Below, in pieces: positions 7,337 through 15,849 of a DNA stretch of 32,796 bases (the first letter of the stretch is position 1; each line of letters opens with the position of its first letter). Below the pieces are notes generated by a model. That model was not told the origin of the DNA, did not search any database, and worked only from the letters and a program-made list of their open reading frames with translations. The stretch spans positions 1 to 32,796 of the forward strand of contig SCSP01000007.1 of assembly GCA_004297845.1 (NCBI GenBank). The letters are read 5' to 3'. Position numbers and translations under genes: made by a program. This DNA is from Bacteroidota bacterium. GTDB taxonomy: Bacteria > Bacteroidota > Bacteroidia > Palsa-948.

Positions 7337-9348
7337 TTGCTGAGGATTACCGATTCACCCGAATATATTTTCAGGATGTATATGCCACTCGGCTGAGTGG
7401 AAAGGTCAATGGAAAGCGAAGATGAATTTGCTGGCAGCAAAGCAATTTTCCTCCCGAACAGGTCAAACACTTCTGTTTTTTCAATTATTGACTTTGTCCC
7501 GATAGCTATCGGGATTTGTATCGTAAACTTTCCTGAAGATGGATTTGGAAAAACAGATATATCCTTATTTGAACTATTTTCCGCAACAGCAGTTGTAAGG
7601 CAATTTCCCGGCATATTCGCATCCATCCATGCTATGCGGTTGCTGATCCATTGTTTCAGCCGATCAATCTCGCCTTGATAGGAAGTTGGAATAGGAGAAG
7701 GATTTGGCCACACATAAACTCCTATAATTGGCCAGAGTTTAAAATTTCTGTTTATCCCTTCTGTTAAATATCCGGCCGTGGAATCGATAAACGTATTGAT
7801 ATAAGCTATATCTAACACGGTGCTTCTTAATTGCAGCCACCGACATTTTAACTGATTGATAAGGTTGGTATCCTGCCCAAACCTGCCCCACCAGAATGGA
7901 AATCCGCTGTAATACCAGCCTGTATCGGTGGGGCTTCCGGCATAATTAGCATTCAGCCAGGCAATGTCAAAATCCCATGGAGGGCCAATGGTTAGTTTGC
8001 CCCCCTTGCTGAACTTATCTTTGTACAAATACATACTAAAATTGTAACCGTCAATGTTTCTGCTGAGTTCGGTGAGGATGAAATAATCCATGAAAGAATT
8101 CGGATCACAGTATTTTGCATAGCCGTTTACGGGATCTGCGAAATTCGGCCCTGACAACGCAGTTTCAAAACTATCCACATATTGCCGGATATAATCTTGC
8201 TGCTGCAGGCTGATAGAATCAGGGTCAGGATATTCATATTGCAAATAGACAGCCGAAGTAGCAGTAGTCCAGCCCCCGCCCGGATTGCCCGTGGGTTTAT
8301 CCAACTTGATAATGTATCCTCCTGTAAGAGAATCGCCCGCATTTTCCCACGTATTTAATTTAGCAATGTCAACACGATTCTTGTCACGCTTAATCCTTTC
8401 CATCAAAATGTAAACTCCCTGATATTGTCCGTTTAGTACTAATTCACAGTATTTTGTGCGTGAAGCATACCTTCCCCAATCCCTATAAAACTTATAGGAC
8501 AGAACATTTCGGATATGGGTTTTATCGGTGTAGGACGCGCTCAGTATCCAGTCATGCTCGGAAGGCATTCCGAGAAGCGATGTGTCCTTTTTTGTTCCGT
8601 CATTATTTCTTGTCTCAAAACCATAACTTTTTTTAGGGAAATTTTGAGAAGATGAACCGCGGATCTCAATGGCTATTTTTCCTTTGTAATTATTGAAAGG
8701 ATCCGCCAGATGATTTTTCACTCCGATGCCATTGAAAATGATTCCCATATCGCAGGTAATTTTAGGTTCATCCGGAATGTTTTGGTTATTTGTGTTTATA
8801 ACAACGATGGGGAGATTGGTAGAATCCAATGGCACCAATGCTGCCGGATTATTGCCGAACATAAGCCTCCAGTCAATCAGATTTCCGGTATTGCCTCCTG
8901 TATTATTATCATCATATACACGGAGTTTCCATATCCCATTTCCGTTTTGCCAGTTGTTTAAGATGGATAATTGTTGTTCGGGGATATAACTTCCATTAAA
9001 TGGTGCGGTGCCGCTTACAATTGGAGTTATTGCATCCTGCCTGAAACAGGCAGTGAAATAATTATCGCCCAGGTCACCGTTATCAGTAGTCAGTTCTATA
9101 ATGGTTCCATCGGGAGATTCCAGATAAATATCCAGGTCGCGGTCTTTGGTATGGGTTAGGTTTATGCATATTTCTTCCAACCCAAAAGCCGTATTAATTA
9201 CGGAGGGATTAAGCCCCGTTACATTAATGGAAAAATAAGTGGTATCTAAATTATCGGAGACAGCTCCTCCAGCACCCGTGTATGTTTGGGCAAACAAACA
9301 GGATGAAATCAGAAGCTCAGAAAAGACGGATAATTTTTTTTTATGCAT
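7318..9348 (-). CDS. CotH kinase family protein with P-domain and T9SS type A sorting domain
   Basis: P-domain-like CINLTHTKDRDLDIYLESPDGT...GIWKLRVYDD; CotH motifs AIEIRGSSSQNFPKKSYGFE and HDWILSASYTDKTHIRNVLSYKF; C-terminal FPNPSSGKFTI...IYILKIYSG. Confidence 0.92.
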   Translation of the reverse strand: MHKKKLSVFSELLISSCLFAQTYTGAGGAVSDNLDTTYFSINVTGLNPSVINTAFGLEEICINLTHTKDRDLDIYLESPDGTIIELTTDNGDLGDNYFTACFRQDAITPIVSGTAPFNGSYIPEQQLSILNNWQNGNGIWKLRVYDDNNTGGNTGNLIDWRLMFGNNPAALVPLDSTNLPIVVINTNNQNIPDEPKITCDMGIIFNGIGVKNHLADPFNNYKGKIAIEIRGSSSQNFPKKSYGFETRNNDGTKKDTSLLGMPSEHDWILSASYTDKTHIRNVLSYKFYRDWGRYASRTKYCELVLNGQYQGVYILMERIKRDKNRVDIAKLNTWENAGDSLTGGYIIKLDKPTGNPGGGWTTATSAVYLQYEYPDPDSISLQQQDYIRQYVDSFETALSGPNFADPVNGYAKYCDPNSFMDYFILTELSRNIDGYNFSMYLYKDKFSKGGKLTIGPPWDFDIAWLNANYAGSPTDTGWYYSGFPFWWGRFGQDTNLINQLKCRWLQLRSTVLDIAYINTFIDSTAGYLTEGINRNFKLWPIIGVYVWPNPSPIPTSYQGEIDRLKQWISNRIAWMDANMPGNCLTTAVAENSSNKDISVFPNPSSGKFTIQIPIAIGTKSIIEKTEVFDLFGRKIALLPANSSSLSIDLSTQPSGIYILKIYSGESVILSKIIKAD
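7497..7514. repeat. 18-bp perfect palindrome TCCCGATAGCTATCGGGA inside the CDS
   Basis: Self-reverse-complementary; encodes IPIAIGT on the minus strand. Confidence 0.95.
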
Positions 9349-9375
9349 GGATGAATTTGAAACAGCCTTTATTTT

Positions 9376-12108
9376 TTATCTGACGATATTCACATGCCCT
9401 ATGTAAGTATGGCGCCTGTCAAAAATATCGGTCAGCCTTACTTTCCATACATATACATCTTCCTGGGCAAACTGCTTGCTGCCTCCGCTCATATCCATGC
9501 CGCCTTTTGCCACCACTCCATCCCATTTACAGGAAGATGATAGTCCTTCCTGCTTAGGTACGGTGGCATCGCTGTCCCAGTTCGTGTTCTTGTCTTCCTT
9601 GTAGCAGTCCCATAGCTGGTTGCCCCATCGGTCAAAGAGCCAGATGTTGTATTCTTTCACTCCCCGGCTCTTTCCATAGAACAATTCATTCATAAAGTCT
9701 CCGTTAGGAGTGAACGTGTTGGGTATATAGAACGTATACTCCGGCACCAGTTCCACCACTTTGCACGTAGTATCCCAGCATCCGTACTGGTTCTGCACCC
9801 GTATGCAGATGTTGTAAGCGTAAAAGTCGTTCTCCGTAGCGGTTGCCGAGTATGAATGCACCGGATCGGTGTTTACAAAGTCCGAATCGTTGTCGCCAAA
9901 ATTCCATGACCAGGACACTACGTCTGTAGACCACAGGTCACAGAAGGTGAATACAGGGTTGGTGGTAGGGGCTACCGTGGGCGCTACACAGAACTCGGCT
10001 TTGGGCCATGGATACACTTCCACCATCGGAAGCGCAATCGTATCCTTACAGCCGTAATTGGTTGTTACAATGAGCGAAACATTGTAGCTGCCAGGGGTAT
10101 AGTAACAAATGTTTTGCGGGTCATTGGCGACAGAACTGGTAGGCGTTCCTCCGGGAAAGGACCATTGCCAGTTGTTTATAGTTCCATCGGTGGAGGTGGA
10201 AAGATTCGTATAATTGACGCATACAGGCGCGCAGCCTTTGTCGGGTGCAGAAAAGTTGGCAACCGGTGGATTGTATACAATTACCTGTTGAAGCACGGTA
10301 TCCTTGCATCCCTGCGCGGAAGTTACAACCAGCGCTACAATGTGAGTGCCGGCTGTCGCATAAGTGGTTGCTGTGTTGTGCGAAGTGGTTGAAGTTGAGT
10401 TATAAGAAGCAGGAGTGCCGCCCGGCATACTCCAGTTCCATGACGCAATAGGGTCACCCGATACCGCCACTGATCCGTCTGTAAGTGTGGTGGCTACTCC
10501 TAAGCAGGGGGCAGTAGGTGTAATTGCTGCAGTGGGGAAACCGATCATAGAAAATGAATGTTGCATTGTATCTATACATCCTTCCGTTGATGTTACAATC
10601 AGTGTCACAGTATAAGTTCCAGGCGGATAATTTATTATACCAGGGTTTGATGCAGCAGAGGAGGTGGGTGTTCCCCCCGGAAAAGACCAGTTCCATGCAA
10701 CAACAGGGCTTCCTGTTGAGGCAATGCTGATATCAGTAAAAGTCATAGTCCCACAAACTCCCGTACTGGTAAAATCTGAAGTAATATCCATTGGTTGAGG
10801 AGTAAAAGGCATCCAAAAATTACAGCCGGATCCCTGTTGCACATATACAGCGAAAACATCACCTATCTTGGGGATTGGGGTAATGCTTTGTGAAGAAGCG
10901 TTTGGAAGACCGGTATATAGCTGTTTGTTCTGATACCATGTATATGTATATGGATTAAATGGATCGGAAGCAGGTCCCACAATAGTTGTTTGCTGACCCA
11001 AACAAAACGGATTGACAGCCCCGGAAAGAGGGGGACAATGAAAATCCCAATAGGATTGTGCAAAATGACCGCCTAAACCACAATCCGCATTGGTAACAAC
11101 GACTGTTAATATCTGATTTACGTATGCAGATAAATTCACTCCAACAACTGTCCATGGCTTATACCAAACAGCGCCATTACTAGTACTAGGACAAATTGCC
11201 TCATAAAATCCGGACAAATTATAAGCTGTATAAGTAAAACAGGCGCAAGGAATGGGGGTCCCCGCCTGATCGTAAACGCATAAACTAACAAAAGGCCGAT
11301 AGCCTGGAAGATGGGGATTAGTAGTGCTGTCTGGTTCGTCAAGAAATACAGAATATGCATAAATAAAATTTGTATCGTTTGGCGCTACCGTCAATGGATA
11401 TGTTAGTTGTTCTACACAACCAGACGTACATCCGCCCACTATACCATTGGTTTGCGGTTGGCCCAATTGAATGGAAGCATTGCCAAATCCTGGCGCCACA
11501 ACCGGAACGGGAGGATCTCCCGGATTTACGCCCGGAGTGCAGGGATCAATGCCTGCACCGCCAGTAAGATTAAAGCGAGGTGCTATAGGGGTTCCAACTC
11601 CCGGTGTGATAGTAACAGTACCGCTGCCAATGTTACCAGTTGCTGCTATCCATGCACCCCAACCATTTTCAACTCCCATATCGGAACAAGCAGCAAAAGG
11701 AATAGGATTCTTTTGTTTTTCCAATTGTGTCCATTGTATTGTTCTGCCATTTTTGATTAAACTTTTTCGTTCCGCAATAATTTTGTCAATAGTAGCAGCC
11801 GGTATCCCGTCTGCTTTCAGCATCTCTCGTTGTTTCTGTTCATCAAATTCTGTAATAATATTCTTACCCTTTACGGAATAATCTTTTTGATATTTCACCT
11901 CTTGCGCGTTCAAATTTGTGGAGAAGAATGCAAATACACAAGCCATTCTGATAATAGCTGAAGCAGGCAGTATCTTGTATATTATTTCTTGTAACTGCTT
12001 CAAAGTGTGAATTTTAAAAACGCTCCTTGAATGATAAGACGTATAATTGACAATAGGTTGCCTGCCCGACTTCATGTTTTTTTTGATCGCAGGTACATAC
12101 GTCTGCAA
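9376..12108 (-). CDS. Multi-PKD-domain gliding-motility-associated (CHU_C / T9SS type B) secreted protein
   Basis: PKD repeats (AWNWSFPGGTPTSS, SWNWSMPGGTPAS, NWQWSFPGGTPTSS, SWSWNFGDNDSD); C-terminal YIPNTFTPNGDFMNELF...NIWLFDRWGNQLWD. Confidence 0.92.
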   Translation of the reverse strand: MQTYVPAIKKNMKSGRQPIVNYTSYHSRSVFKIHTLKQLQEIIYKILPASAIIRMACVFAFFSTNLNAQEVKYQKDYSVKGKNIITEFDEQKQREMLKADGIPAATIDKIIAERKSLIKNGRTIQWTQLEKQKNPIPFAACSDMGVENGWGAWIAATGNIGSGTVTITPGVGTPIAPRFNLTGGAGIDPCTPGVNPGDPPVPVVAPGFGNASIQLGQPQTNGIVGGCTSGCVEQLTYPLTVAPNDTNFIYAYSVFLDEPDSTTNPHLPGYRPFVSLCVYDQAGTPIPCACFTYTAYNLSGFYEAICPSTSNGAVWYKPWTVVGVNLSAYVNQILTVVVTNADCGLGGHFAQSYWDFHCPPLSGAVNPFCLGQQTTIVGPASDPFNPYTYTWYQNKQLYTGLPNASSQSITPIPKIGDVFAVYVQQGSGCNFWMPFTPQPMDITSDFTSTGVCGTMTFTDISIASTGSPVVAWNWSFPGGTPTSSAASNPGIINYPPGTYTVTLIVTSTEGCIDTMQHSFSMIGFPTAAITPTAPCLGVATTLTDGSVAVSGDPIASWNWSMPGGTPASYNSTSTTSHNTATTYATAGTHIVALVVTSAQGCKDTVLQQVIVYNPPVANFSAPDKGCAPVCVNYTNLSTSTDGTINNWQWSFPGGTPTSSVANDPQNICYYTPGSYNVSLIVTTNYGCKDTIALPMVEVYPWPKAEFCVAPTVAPTTNPVFTFCDLWSTDVVSWSWNFGDNDSDFVNTDPVHSYSATATENDFYAYNICIRVQNQYGCWDTTCKVVELVPEYTFYIPNTFTPNGDFMNELFYGKSRGVKEYNIWLFDRWGNQLWDCYKEDKNTNWDSDATVPKQEGLSSSCKWDGVVAKGGMDMSGGSKQFAQEDVYVWKVRLTDIFDRRHTYIGHVNIVR

Positions 12109-12117
12109 GATTTAATT

Positions 12118-13047
12118 TTATCGTACAACATTAAACTTGCCGGTGCGAAGAGACGCACCGCTTTTATCAACCACGCAATAAGAGTATAACCCCGATGATA
12201 AAACTGAAGTGTTTATCCTGCCCGATTTCATCTTCATGCCATTCGTTGTGAGTGAAAGAGGAGTGGTGGAGATGATTCTTCCGGTTGCATCATAGGCGGT
12301 TACTGAATATGCATCGGTAAGTTCATCCACAGAGATATTTATGAATTCTTTTGCCGGATTCGGGAACAACGTAACCCCCTCCGCACTCAGGTTTTCATTA
12401 ATGGTATTCAACCCGGAGAATGAAATATCATCCACCCAGAGAGTACTGCCTGCTTTTCCGCAATTAAGGCACATAGTATTATTTACGTTAAATAATTTTG
12501 TAGAAGAAAATGTAATCGCCATTGAATCCGGAAGTTCAGCAGAAAAAGCAGGGTTGTACATTATGGCAACACTTTGAAAGGCGTAGCTATTAACTGTTGC
12601 GCCTGTTTTCCAGTAGCCGAATCCTAGTGTATCATCGGTCGTGCTATTCCAAAGGGTGATAAGAAATTCTGCTGTATCATTCGCAGCCGGAGTGTATTTA
12701 TACCAGAAATCCACAGTTGCCGGACGGCTTGTGTATGGCATCCCAAACTTTGGAGCAAAACTAACAAGTTTACCAGGGGCTGCCAAGCCAATTGGATTAG
12801 GTAAGCCTGCAACAGGGCTGGTCATGGTTACAGAAAGAAGCCTCATTGCTTTTGCCCCGCCATGAACATTGGCAGGGGCAGTCTCTTCAAATGCAGATTG
12901 AGGGTTCCCTATAATCATCAACTCATTTTCGCTGATCCAGCCGGTAGGTTCTGTGCCTGTCCAACTTTCAAAATCCCACATGGGAGTTTGTGCAAATACA
13001 CAAAAAGAAGCACTTGAAATAACGGCAGAGAGTAAAAGTTTTTTCAT
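12118..13047 (-). CDS. T9SS type A sorting domain protein (PCMD-like), tandem copy B
   Basis: 309 aa; signal peptide, FPNPAKEFINISV sorting domain; close paralogue of 13044-13973. Confidence 0.85.
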   Translation of the reverse strand: MKKLLLSAVISSASFCVFAQTPMWDFESWTGTEPTGWISENELMIIGNPQSAFEETAPANVHGGAKAMRLLSVTMTSPVAGLPNPIGLAAPGKLVSFAPKFGMPYTSRPATVDFWYKYTPAANDTAEFLITLWNSTTDDTLGFGYWKTGATVNSYAFQSVAIMYNPAFSAELPDSMAITFSSTKLFNVNNTMCLNCGKAGSTLWVDDISFSGLNTINENLSAEGVTLFPNPAKEFINISVDELTDAYSVTAYDATGRIISTTPLSLTTNGMKMKSGRINTSVLSSGLYSYCVVDKSGASLRTGKFNVVR

Positions 13048-13973
13048 CGTACAACATTAAACTTGCCGGTGCGAAGAGGCGCACCGCTTTTATCAACTAC
13101 GGAATAAGAATATAATCCCGATGGTAAAGTTGAAGTGTTTATCATGCCCGATTTCCTGTTCATGCCATGCGTTGTGAGTGAAAGAGGAGTGGTGGAAACG
13201 CTCCTTCCGGTTACATCATACGCGGTTACAGAATAAGCTTCATCCAGCGCATCTACAGCGATGTTGACAAACTCTTTTGCCGGATTCGGGAATAACGTAA
13301 CTCCCTCAGCGCTCAGGTTTTCGTTAATGCCATTCCAACCGGAGAATGAAATATCATCTACCCAAAGCGTGCTGCCTGCTTTTCCGCAATTCGTGCAAAA
13401 AGTATAATTAGCGTTGAATAACCTTGATGAAGAAAAAGTAAGAGCCATTGAATCCGGAAGTTCAGCAGAAAAAGCAGGATCGTATATTATTGGGACACCT
13501 TGCGCAGTATAGGCGCTGACTGCCGTTCCTGTGTTCCAGTAAGCAGAGCCCAATGTATCACCAGTTGTGCTGTTCCAAAGGAAGATTAAAAATTCAGCAG
13601 TATCGCCTGCAGCAGGAGTGTATTTATACCAGAAATTCACCAATGCAGGACGACTTGTATATTGCATGCCGAATTTTGGAGCAAAGCTAACAAGTTTACC
13701 AGGGGCTGCCAAGCCAATTGGGTTAGGTAAGCCTACAACGGGACTGGTCATGGTTACAGAAAGAAGCCTCATTGCTTTTGCGCCACCATGAACATTGGCA
13801 GGGGCAGTCTCTTCAAATACAGATTGAGGGTTCCCTATAATCATCAACTCATTTTCGCTGATCCAGCCGGCAGGTTCTGTGCCTGTCCAACTTTCAAAAT
13901 CCCATGTGGGGGTTTGTGCAAATACACAAAAAGAAGCACTTGAAATAATGGCGGAGAGTAAAAGTTTTTTCAT
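13044..13973 (-). CDS. T9SS type A sorting domain protein (PCMD-like), tandem copy A
   Basis: 309 aa; FPNPAKEFVNIAV; its TGA overlaps the next ATG (ATGA). Confidence 0.85.
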   Translation of the reverse strand: MKKLLLSAIISSASFCVFAQTPTWDFESWTGTEPAGWISENELMIIGNPQSVFEETAPANVHGGAKAMRLLSVTMTSPVVGLPNPIGLAAPGKLVSFAPKFGMQYTSRPALVNFWYKYTPAAGDTAEFLIFLWNSTTGDTLGSAYWNTGTAVSAYTAQGVPIIYDPAFSAELPDSMALTFSSSRLFNANYTFCTNCGKAGSTLWVDDISFSGWNGINENLSAEGVTLFPNPAKEFVNIAVDALDEAYSVTAYDVTGRSVSTTPLSLTTHGMNRKSGMINTSTLPSGLYSYSVVDKSGAPLRTGKFNVVR

Positions 13974-13998
13974 AGGGAGATTTTTTTTATTAGAGGGA

Positions 13999-14028
13999 CA
14001 AAGGTAGAAAAAAAATGTGTTTCTGCAA
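13999..14028 (-). promoter_or_regulatory. Promoter of the T9SS cargo cluster
   Basis: Minus strand TTG-N19-TACCTTTG, canonical Bacteroidota -33/-7 spacing, upstream of ATG 13973. Confidence 0.65.
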
Positions 14029-14082
14029 ATATTTTAAGGATTTTTATTTAAGAAGATTGTATAGGTGATTGGATTATGCGCT

Positions 14083-14090
14083 TATATTTG
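14083..14090 (+). promoter_or_regulatory. -7 element TATATTTG
   Basis: TAnnTTTG upstream of ORF 14118. Confidence 0.6.
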
Positions 14091-14117
14091 CCCTTTCTTA
14101 CCTAAGGCGGGACTTCA

Positions 14118-14834
14118 ATGCGAAAGAATCTTATTATTATTATTATCCTTGTTTTTGTGGCGGGTATTGCTGTTGTCTTCTATTTGTATAAGAATGGAGG
14201 TATACTTGGCGGTAAGGATATTTCGGAAGGTGTTATTGAATATGACATCACCTACCCAAAACTTGATCCGAACAGCATGATGGTTTCCGGAATGCCCAGT
14301 AAAGCATATTTGCGTTTTAAAGGCAATAATATGTCAAACGACATGTCAGGCATGATGGGACTTATCAGCATCACTTATATATCCAATCATCAGAGCCGGG
14401 TTGTGGAACAAAGGCTGACACTCATCAATAAAAAATATGCTTCAGAAATATCTGCCGATGATCTGAAAAGACTGAATGATTCTTATCTAAGTTCAGTGGA
14501 AGATGGGGGCGGTTCTGCAGAAATCGCAGGATATAAGTGCAAAGAAGCCATTGTTAAATTAATGGATGGAGAACAGGTAAAAATATATTACACCAATGAT
14601 ATTGGCATTGAAAACCCAAACTGGTCTAATCCGTACAGCAAAATTGACGGAGTGCTGATGGAATTTCAGATGGAACGTTACGGGGTGGTCATGCATCTGC
14701 GGGCAAAATCTGTTCTTGCCCAAAAGGTAGAGGATGAGGCTTTTCAAATTCCGGCCGATTCTACCGAGTACAAAAAAATTATTTTCTCTGAATTGGAGAA
14801 AATACTTGAGGAGTTGAATCCCGGCTCCAATTGA
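14118..14834 (+). CDS. Membrane-anchored hypothetical protein, paralogue 1
   Basis: N-terminal TM, then SEGVIEYDITYPKLDPNSM...YYTNDIGIENPNWSNPYSKIDGVLMEFQ. Confidence 0.75.
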   Translation: MRKNLIIIIILVFVAGIAVVFYLYKNGGILGGKDISEGVIEYDITYPKLDPNSMMVSGMPSKAYLRFKGNNMSNDMSGMMGLISITYISNHQSRVVEQRLTLINKKYASEISADDLKRLNDSYLSSVEDGGGSAEIAGYKCKEAIVKLMDGEQVKIYYTNDIGIENPNWSNPYSKIDGVLMEFQMERYGVVMHLRAKSVLAQKVEDEAFQIPADSTEYKKIIFSELEKILEELNPGSN

Positions 14835-14882
14835 GATAAAATATTTCCTCTTCAAGCGATTGGGTGTAATTAAATTATCGCT

Positions 14883-14890
14883 TATATTTG
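14883..14890 (+). promoter_or_regulatory. -7 element TATATTTG
   Basis: TAnnTTTG upstream of ORF 14919, same context CTTATATTTG.CCC as paralogue 1. Confidence 0.6.
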
Positions 14891-14918
14891 TCCCTTATTA
14901 AGCGGGTACCTTTTTATT

Positions 14919-15623
14919 ATGCGTAAAACAATAATTTTCATTTTTGCTCTTGTTTTAATTGGAGCAGGTATTTTCTTTTATTTGTACAGAGGAGGAGAGT
15001 TGTTTGAGAAAATGCTTGTGTGGAAGAATGTCACGGAAGGGGTCATTGAGTATGAGGTCACATATCCCAAACTAGATCCCAATAGCATGATAGCTGCGGC
15101 CCTGCCGGATAAGGCATACATGCGTTTCAAAAATAATAACATGATTACCGAAATGTCAGCTATGATGTTCAACATTTCATACATCTCAAACCAATCAAAT
15201 AAGTCGGTTGCGCAAACCTTTACCCTCTTCAGTAAAAAAAATGTTTCCGATATTTCAGCGGCAGACATGAAAAAGCTGAATGGATCCTACCTGAGCAGTA
15301 TTGAGGAGGGAACACATACCCGGCAAATTGCCGGATTCACATGCAAAGAAGTAATAGCTAAGTTGCAAACCGGTGAATCCATTCGTGTATATTACACGAA
15401 TGATATCGGAATCAATAACCCCAATTGGTCAAATCCCTATACTAAAATAGATGGGGTGCTGATGGATTTCCAGTTAGAAAGCTACGGGCTTTCCATGCAC
15501 CTGAAGGCAAAAACTCTTCTTCCGCAAAAGATTGAAGACAGTGCATTTGATATTCCGGCCGATCAACAAAAAATTCCATTCGCTGAATTAGAGGCAATGC
15601 TTCGAGCTGCAGTATCTAATTGA
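14919..15623 (+). CDS. Membrane-anchored hypothetical protein, paralogue 2
   Basis: Shares TEGVIEYEVTYPKLDPNSM and IRVYYTNDIGINNPNWSNPYTKIDGVLMDFQ with 14118-14834. Confidence 0.75.
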   Translation: MRKTIIFIFALVLIGAGIFFYLYRGGELFEKMLVWKNVTEGVIEYEVTYPKLDPNSMIAAALPDKAYMRFKNNNMITEMSAMMFNISYISNQSNKSVAQTFTLFSKKNVSDISAADMKKLNGSYLSSIEEGTHTRQIAGFTCKEVIAKLQTGESIRVYYTNDIGINNPNWSNPYTKIDGVLMDFQLESYGLSMHLKAKTLLPQKIEDSAFDIPADQQKIPFAELEAMLRAAVSN

Positions 15624-15749
15624 GCTAAAATATTTCTTCCCGGCCTCCGTTATAGTGTAATTAGCCATACTTTCTACACGTCTGCTTTTTTAACATCAAT
15701 CCGTTAACAAGTTATTGGCTGGAACAAGGATTATGGAGTGCTTCGTACC

Positions 15750-15757
15750 TATTTTTG
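15750..15757 (+). promoter_or_regulatory. -7 element TATTTTTG upstream of ftsK
   Basis: TAnnTTTG match. Confidence 0.45.
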
Positions 15758-15820
15758 AATAACAATGAAAGGTACAGAGGGATAAGAGCATAGAGGTGTA
15801 AAACACATCTACATCCAATT

Positions 15821-15844
15821 CCCTATACCTTATACCTTATACCC
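15821..15844. repeat. Heptameric tract (CTATACC TTATACC TTATACC)
   Basis: Period-7 repeat immediately before the ftsK ATG. Confidence 0.85.
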
Positions 15845-15849
15845 CTCTC

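Noticed and set aside
9037-9053. CTGCCTG-AAA-CAGGCAG palindrome inside the CotH/P-domain gene
   Set aside because: Encoded TACFRQDA fits normal P-domain length and sequence, so no evidence of insertion.
10114-11881. Plus-strand ORFs opposite the PKD gene
   Set aside because: Antisense to a long, well-supported PKD/CHU_C CDS; no coherent domains.
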